From: Treponema sp.
Lineage (GTDB): Bacteria > Spirochaetota > Spirochaetia > Treponematales > Treponemataceae
Assembly (NCBI GenBank): GCA_016297405.1
Contig: JAEDGP010000084.1
Location: 1 to 7,897, forward strand
Direction of reading: 5' to 3'
Length of the DNA: 7,897 nucleotides
Below the pieces are notes generated by a model. The model made no database searches and was not told the DNA's origin. It worked only from the letters and a program-made list of their open reading frames with translations. Both the position numbers and the translations under genes were made by a program. Each line of letters begins with the position of its first letter. Position 1 is the stretch's first letter. Below, in pieces: positions 5,570 through 7,897 of this stretch.

Positions 5570-6259
5570 ATGAATATTGATAACGAAACAGAAAAAAACA
5601 TAACCTTACCCAAAATATTGCCTAAAGAAATTTCTGTAGATGACAACTTCTACAAAATGGCGTTCAAATTTCAAGAAATCATGATGATTTACGAAAGTGC
5701 GTCGAAGCAAATTGAAACAAAACTTGAAATCCTCAACAAAGAATACAATGTCACTGGCCGACGAAATCCAATCGAAACCATAAAATCAAGAATAAAATCC
5801 CCTGAAAGTATTGCAAATAAGTTAATAAAAAAGAACCTTCCAGTAACCTTTGAATCAATGACTGAAAATCTATATGACATTGCAGGAGTTCGTGTAATTA
5901 GTCCATATATTTCTGATATATACACCGTCAAAGATTTGCTTTTAAAACAACCGGACATAAAATTAATTGAAGAAAAGGATTATATTGCCAATCCTAAAGA
6001 ATCCGGATACAGAAGCCTTCATTTAGTAGTTGAAATACCCGTTTTTCTTTCAAATGCTCAACATTTTGTGAAAGTCGAAATACAGCTCAGAACCATCGCC
6101 ATGGATTTTTGGGCAAGCCTTGAACATGAACTAAGATATAAAACCTCCACAAAAATTCCATTAAGCATTCGCCGCGAATTAAGAAAATGTGCAGACACCA
6201 TTGCCATGACCGATCGAGAAATGGAAGAAATCGCCATTGAATTACAGGCGCTGGACTAA
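5570..6259 (+). CDS. Small alarmone synthetase, RelA/SpoT synthetase domain only (RelQ/RelP-like)
   Basis: A 229-residue protein predicted to transfer pyrophosphate from ATP to GTP or GDP, making (p)ppGpp. It consists of one synthetase domain with no HD hydrolase, TGS or ACT parts, so it is a small alarmone synthetase and not a full-length Rel. Motifs: the substrate-binding stretch at 70-86 with R74, K76 and K84; LYDIAGVRV at 101-109; the KDYI-NPK-GYRSLH block at 136-151; and the VEIQLRTIAMDFWASLEHE block at 169-187, which contains the conserved ExQxRT (170-174). The C-terminal helix (about 195-229) matches the oligomerising tail of RelQ-type enzymes. RelQ and RelP are hard to separate by eye, so no symbol is given. 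The ATG has only a weak AGAG (5557-5560) upstream. It follows ispDF by 61 bases on the same strand. Expression level, not an N-terminal sensor, probably controls activity, although RelQ-type enzymes can be allosterically activated by pppGpp. Confidence 0.93.
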   Translation: MNIDNETEKNITLPKILPKEISVDDNFYKMAFKFQEIMMIYESASKQIETKLEILNKEYNVTGRRNPIETIKSRIKSPESIANKLIKKNLPVTFESMTENLYDIAGVRVISPYISDIYTVKDLLLKQPDIKLIEEKDYIANPKESGYRSLHLVVEIPVFLSNAQHFVKVEIQLRTIAMDFWASLEHELRYKTSTKIPLSIRRELRKCADTIAMTDREMEEIAIELQALD

Positions 6260-6264
6260 ATGAA

Positions 6265-6293
6265 TTGAATAAAAACCTAAATTCCATGATAAT
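6265..6293 (+). promoter_or_regulatory. Promoter of purB, predicted leaderless
   Basis: TTGAAT (6265-6270), a 17-base spacer, then GATAAT (6288-6293). The -10 ends 6 bases before the ATG at 6300, so the usual start point (about 7 bases after the -10) is the A of the start codon. No in-frame alternative start and no Shine-Dalgarno sequence is visible. The layout closely matches the carD promoter. Confidence 0.65.
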
Positions 6294-6299
6294 AGAGTC

Positions 6300-7724
6300 A
6301 TGGAAACACGTAATATTTTTGAAAATCTTTCTTGTATCGATCATCGATATTCTGCGTCGGAAGAAGCTGAACAGTTTGCAGCTCTTTCATCTTATATTTC
6401 AGAACAGGCTTCTATCCGCTCAATGGCAAAATGTGAAGCTGCTCTGGTAAAAGCTCACCTTAAGGTTCGCGGCAAGCTTACAGACGATATTGCAAAAACA
6501 CTTGATGATGTTGCCGCAAATATTGACCCTGTAGAAGTTTATGCTGAAGAAGAAAAAACTCGTCATAACGTTCGCGCTCTTGTAAATGTAATGAAGACTA
6601 AGGTAAACGCTGAAATTGGTCCTTACATTCACCTTGGAGCAACTTCGGTTGATATCCTTGATACAGCTTTAAGTTGCCGTATGCGTGATGTTACACAAAA
6701 TGTTGTTCTTCCTGAACTTAAAAAACTTGAAAAACACCTTTGCGACATTGCAGAACGGGATTGCGATACACCTCAGGTTGGTCGTACTCACGGACAGCAC
6801 GCAGTTCCTATTACATTCGGCTGGTCAATCGCTGAATTTGTTAGCCGCCTTGGAAAATCTATTATCCGTATTGAAGAACTTTCCAACCAACTTGTTGGAA
6901 AACTCGCAGGTCCAGTTGGTTCTTACAATGGTCCTTCCATGATTGTAAAAGATCCAGAAGAACTTGAAGCAATCTACACAGGATTCCTTGGACTTAAGCC
7001 ATCAGAATATTCAAATCAGCTTGTTGAACCTGAATATCTTCTTCGCCTTCTTCTTGAAATGAACGTTGCGTTCGGCATTGTCGCAAATCTTGCTGACGAT
7101 CTTCGTAATCTTCAGCGTTCTGAAATCGGTGAAGTTTTTGAATACTTCTCATCTACTCAGGTTGGTTCTTCAACAATGCCTCAAAAACGTAATCCATGGA
7201 ACAGCGAACACGTTAAATCTTTGTGGAAAGCTATGTGTCCTCGTGTAATCACTTTCTATATGGATCAGATTTCTGAACATCAGCGTGACCTTACAAACTC
7301 TGCTTCACAGCGCTTTATTGCTGATTATGTATCAGGTTTTGTAATGGCTGTTGCCCGCATGAACCGTGTAATTTCAGGTCTTCAGGCAGACAAAGAAGGT
7401 ATGGCTAGAAATCTTCAGGGTGCAGGCGGAAAAGTAAAAGGTGGCGTTCTTGCTGAACCTGCTTACATTCTTCTTGGCGAAGCAGGATACAACGACGGTC
7501 ACGAAATTATCCGTACAATTACTCTTGAAGCTGAAAAGTCCGGAAAAACATTCTTTGAAGTCCTTAAAACACACGAAAAAGAATTTACAGACATTACAAA
7601 ACAGCTTGAAAAGCTTGGAATTGAAAATCCTGCTCAGTTCTTTGAAAACCCTGCAAATTATTGTGGTTTAGCAGCAAAAAAATCTAAGCGACTTGCACAG
7701 AAGTATAAGGAAATCTGTAAATAG
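6300..7724 (+). CDS. purB: Adenylosuccinate lyase
   Basis: A 474-residue cytoplasmic enzyme of purine synthesis that cleaves SAICAR to AICAR plus fumarate, and adenylosuccinate to AMP plus fumarate. The fumarase/aspartase superfamily signature GSSTMPQKRNP spans residues 289-299 and contains the flexible-loop catalytic serine. GRTHGQHAVP at 161-170 carries the conserved histidines, and HLGATSVDILDT at 111-122 is the substrate-binding T-S region. The length agrees with the family and both ends look complete. The leading METRNIFENL segment and the HRY at 15-17 fit a real N-terminus. It starts 40 bases after the alarmone synthetase gene, has its own promoter and ends before a strong terminator, so it can form a single-gene unit. 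Codons such as CTT and CGT are strongly favoured, suggesting high expression. Argininosuccinate lyase and fumarase are less likely given the overall match to purB. Confidence 0.96.
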   Translation: METRNIFENLSCIDHRYSASEEAEQFAALSSYISEQASIRSMAKCEAALVKAHLKVRGKLTDDIAKTLDDVAANIDPVEVYAEEEKTRHNVRALVNVMKTKVNAEIGPYIHLGATSVDILDTALSCRMRDVTQNVVLPELKKLEKHLCDIAERDCDTPQVGRTHGQHAVPITFGWSIAEFVSRLGKSIIRIEELSNQLVGKLAGPVGSYNGPSMIVKDPEELEAIYTGFLGLKPSEYSNQLVEPEYLLRLLLEMNVAFGIVANLADDLRNLQRSEIGEVFEYFSSTQVGSSTMPQKRNPWNSEHVKSLWKAMCPRVITFYMDQISEHQRDLTNSASQRFIADYVSGFVMAVARMNRVISGLQADKEGMARNLQGAGGKVKGGVLAEPAYILLGEAGYNDGHEIIRTITLEAEKSGKTFFEVLKTHEKEFTDITKQLEKLGIENPAQFFENPANYCGLAAKKSKRLAQKYKEICK

Positions 7725-7743
7725 TTCAAATTTTAGATTACAC

Positions 7744-7774
7744 AAAGGTCTGGGTAATAGCCAGACCTTTTTTT
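7744..7774 (+). terminator. Rho-independent terminator after purB
   Basis: AAAGGTCTGG (7744-7753) pairs perfectly with CCAGACCTTT (7761-7770) around a seven-base loop, and the right arm runs into seven T residues (7768-7774). It lies about 20 bases after the purB stop codon. On the minus strand it is also followed by TTT, so it may act weakly for the convergent gene too. Confidence 0.93.
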
Positions 7775-7819
7775 ATGGACATATCCATCACGCACTTTGC
7801 CCATGGACATTCTGTTACT

Positions 7820-7897
7820 TCACAGCTTTACACCTTTTTGACCAGACCGCTTAAGAACAAGTCTTACATCAAATCCATAGTCGTAAAGTTCCACACA
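7820..7897 (-). CDS. C-terminal end of an unidentified convergent protein (partial)
   Basis: One minus-strand frame is open from the window edge for 25 codons and ends in TGA at 7820-7822; the other two minus frames contain stops within about 30 bases. The visible residues include LYDYGFDVRLVLKRSG and end in KGVKL. They have a protein-like composition with alternating hydrophobic and charged positions. I do not recognise the family. A convergent gene at this point fits the position of the purB terminator. The call rests on a short open frame and could be chance. Confidence 0.4.
   Translation of the reverse strand, partial: CVELYDYGFDVRLVLKRSGQKGVKL

Noticed and set aside
7775..7810. Short inverted repeat (ATGGA and TCCAT) and direct repeat ATGGACAT at 7775 and 7803
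   Set aside because: Arms of 5 bases and a repeat of 8 bases are too short to separate from chance; no T run follows and no mobile element borders are evident.

Overview
The window is an AT-rich bacterial chromosomal segment, most likely from a spirochaete of the Treponema group. The case rests on a CarD-type RNA polymerase regulator with a long acidic tail lying directly before a fused ispD-ispF gene, on two membrane HD-GYP proteins of an unusual subtype, and on base composition. The genus is an inference from gene content, not a proven assignment. There are no tRNA or rRNA genes, no CRISPR array and no complete mobile element.

Layout. On the minus strand, read right to left from about 3530, are adenylate kinase (adk) and two paralogous six-helix membrane HD-GYP phosphodiesterase-like proteins. 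A hairpin that could partly terminate or regulate transcription separates adk from the first HD-GYP gene; the second HD-GYP gene has a strong ribosome site overlapping the stop codon of the first. A roughly 200 bp AT-rich divergent region (3456-3653) holds promoters for both directions. On the plus strand follow a CarD-family regulator, the bifunctional isoprenoid enzyme IspDF (its start lies inside the carD end), a small (p)ppGpp synthetase, and adenylosuccinate lyase (purB), which ends in a clear rho-independent terminator. The last 78 bases look like the 3' end of an unidentified convergent gene.

How the genes fit together. Several products make or sense nucleotides: adk and purB supply adenine nucleotides, the small alarmone synthetase makes (p)ppGpp-type signals, the HD-GYP proteins probably hydrolyse cyclic dinucleotides, and CarD acts on RNA polymerase. 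IspDF belongs to the MEP isoprenoid pathway. Most of this is housekeeping plus signalling, not an accessory island.

The most notable signal is regulatory. carD and purB each have a good sigma-70-type promoter (TTGAAT, 17 bp, then TATACT or GATAAT) whose -10 element ends only 7 or 6 bases before the ATG, with no Shine-Dalgarno sequence. Both mRNAs are therefore predicted to be leaderless. The carD promoter also carries a 15-base palindrome filling most of the spacer between -35 and -10. I did not find a clearly new multi-gene system.
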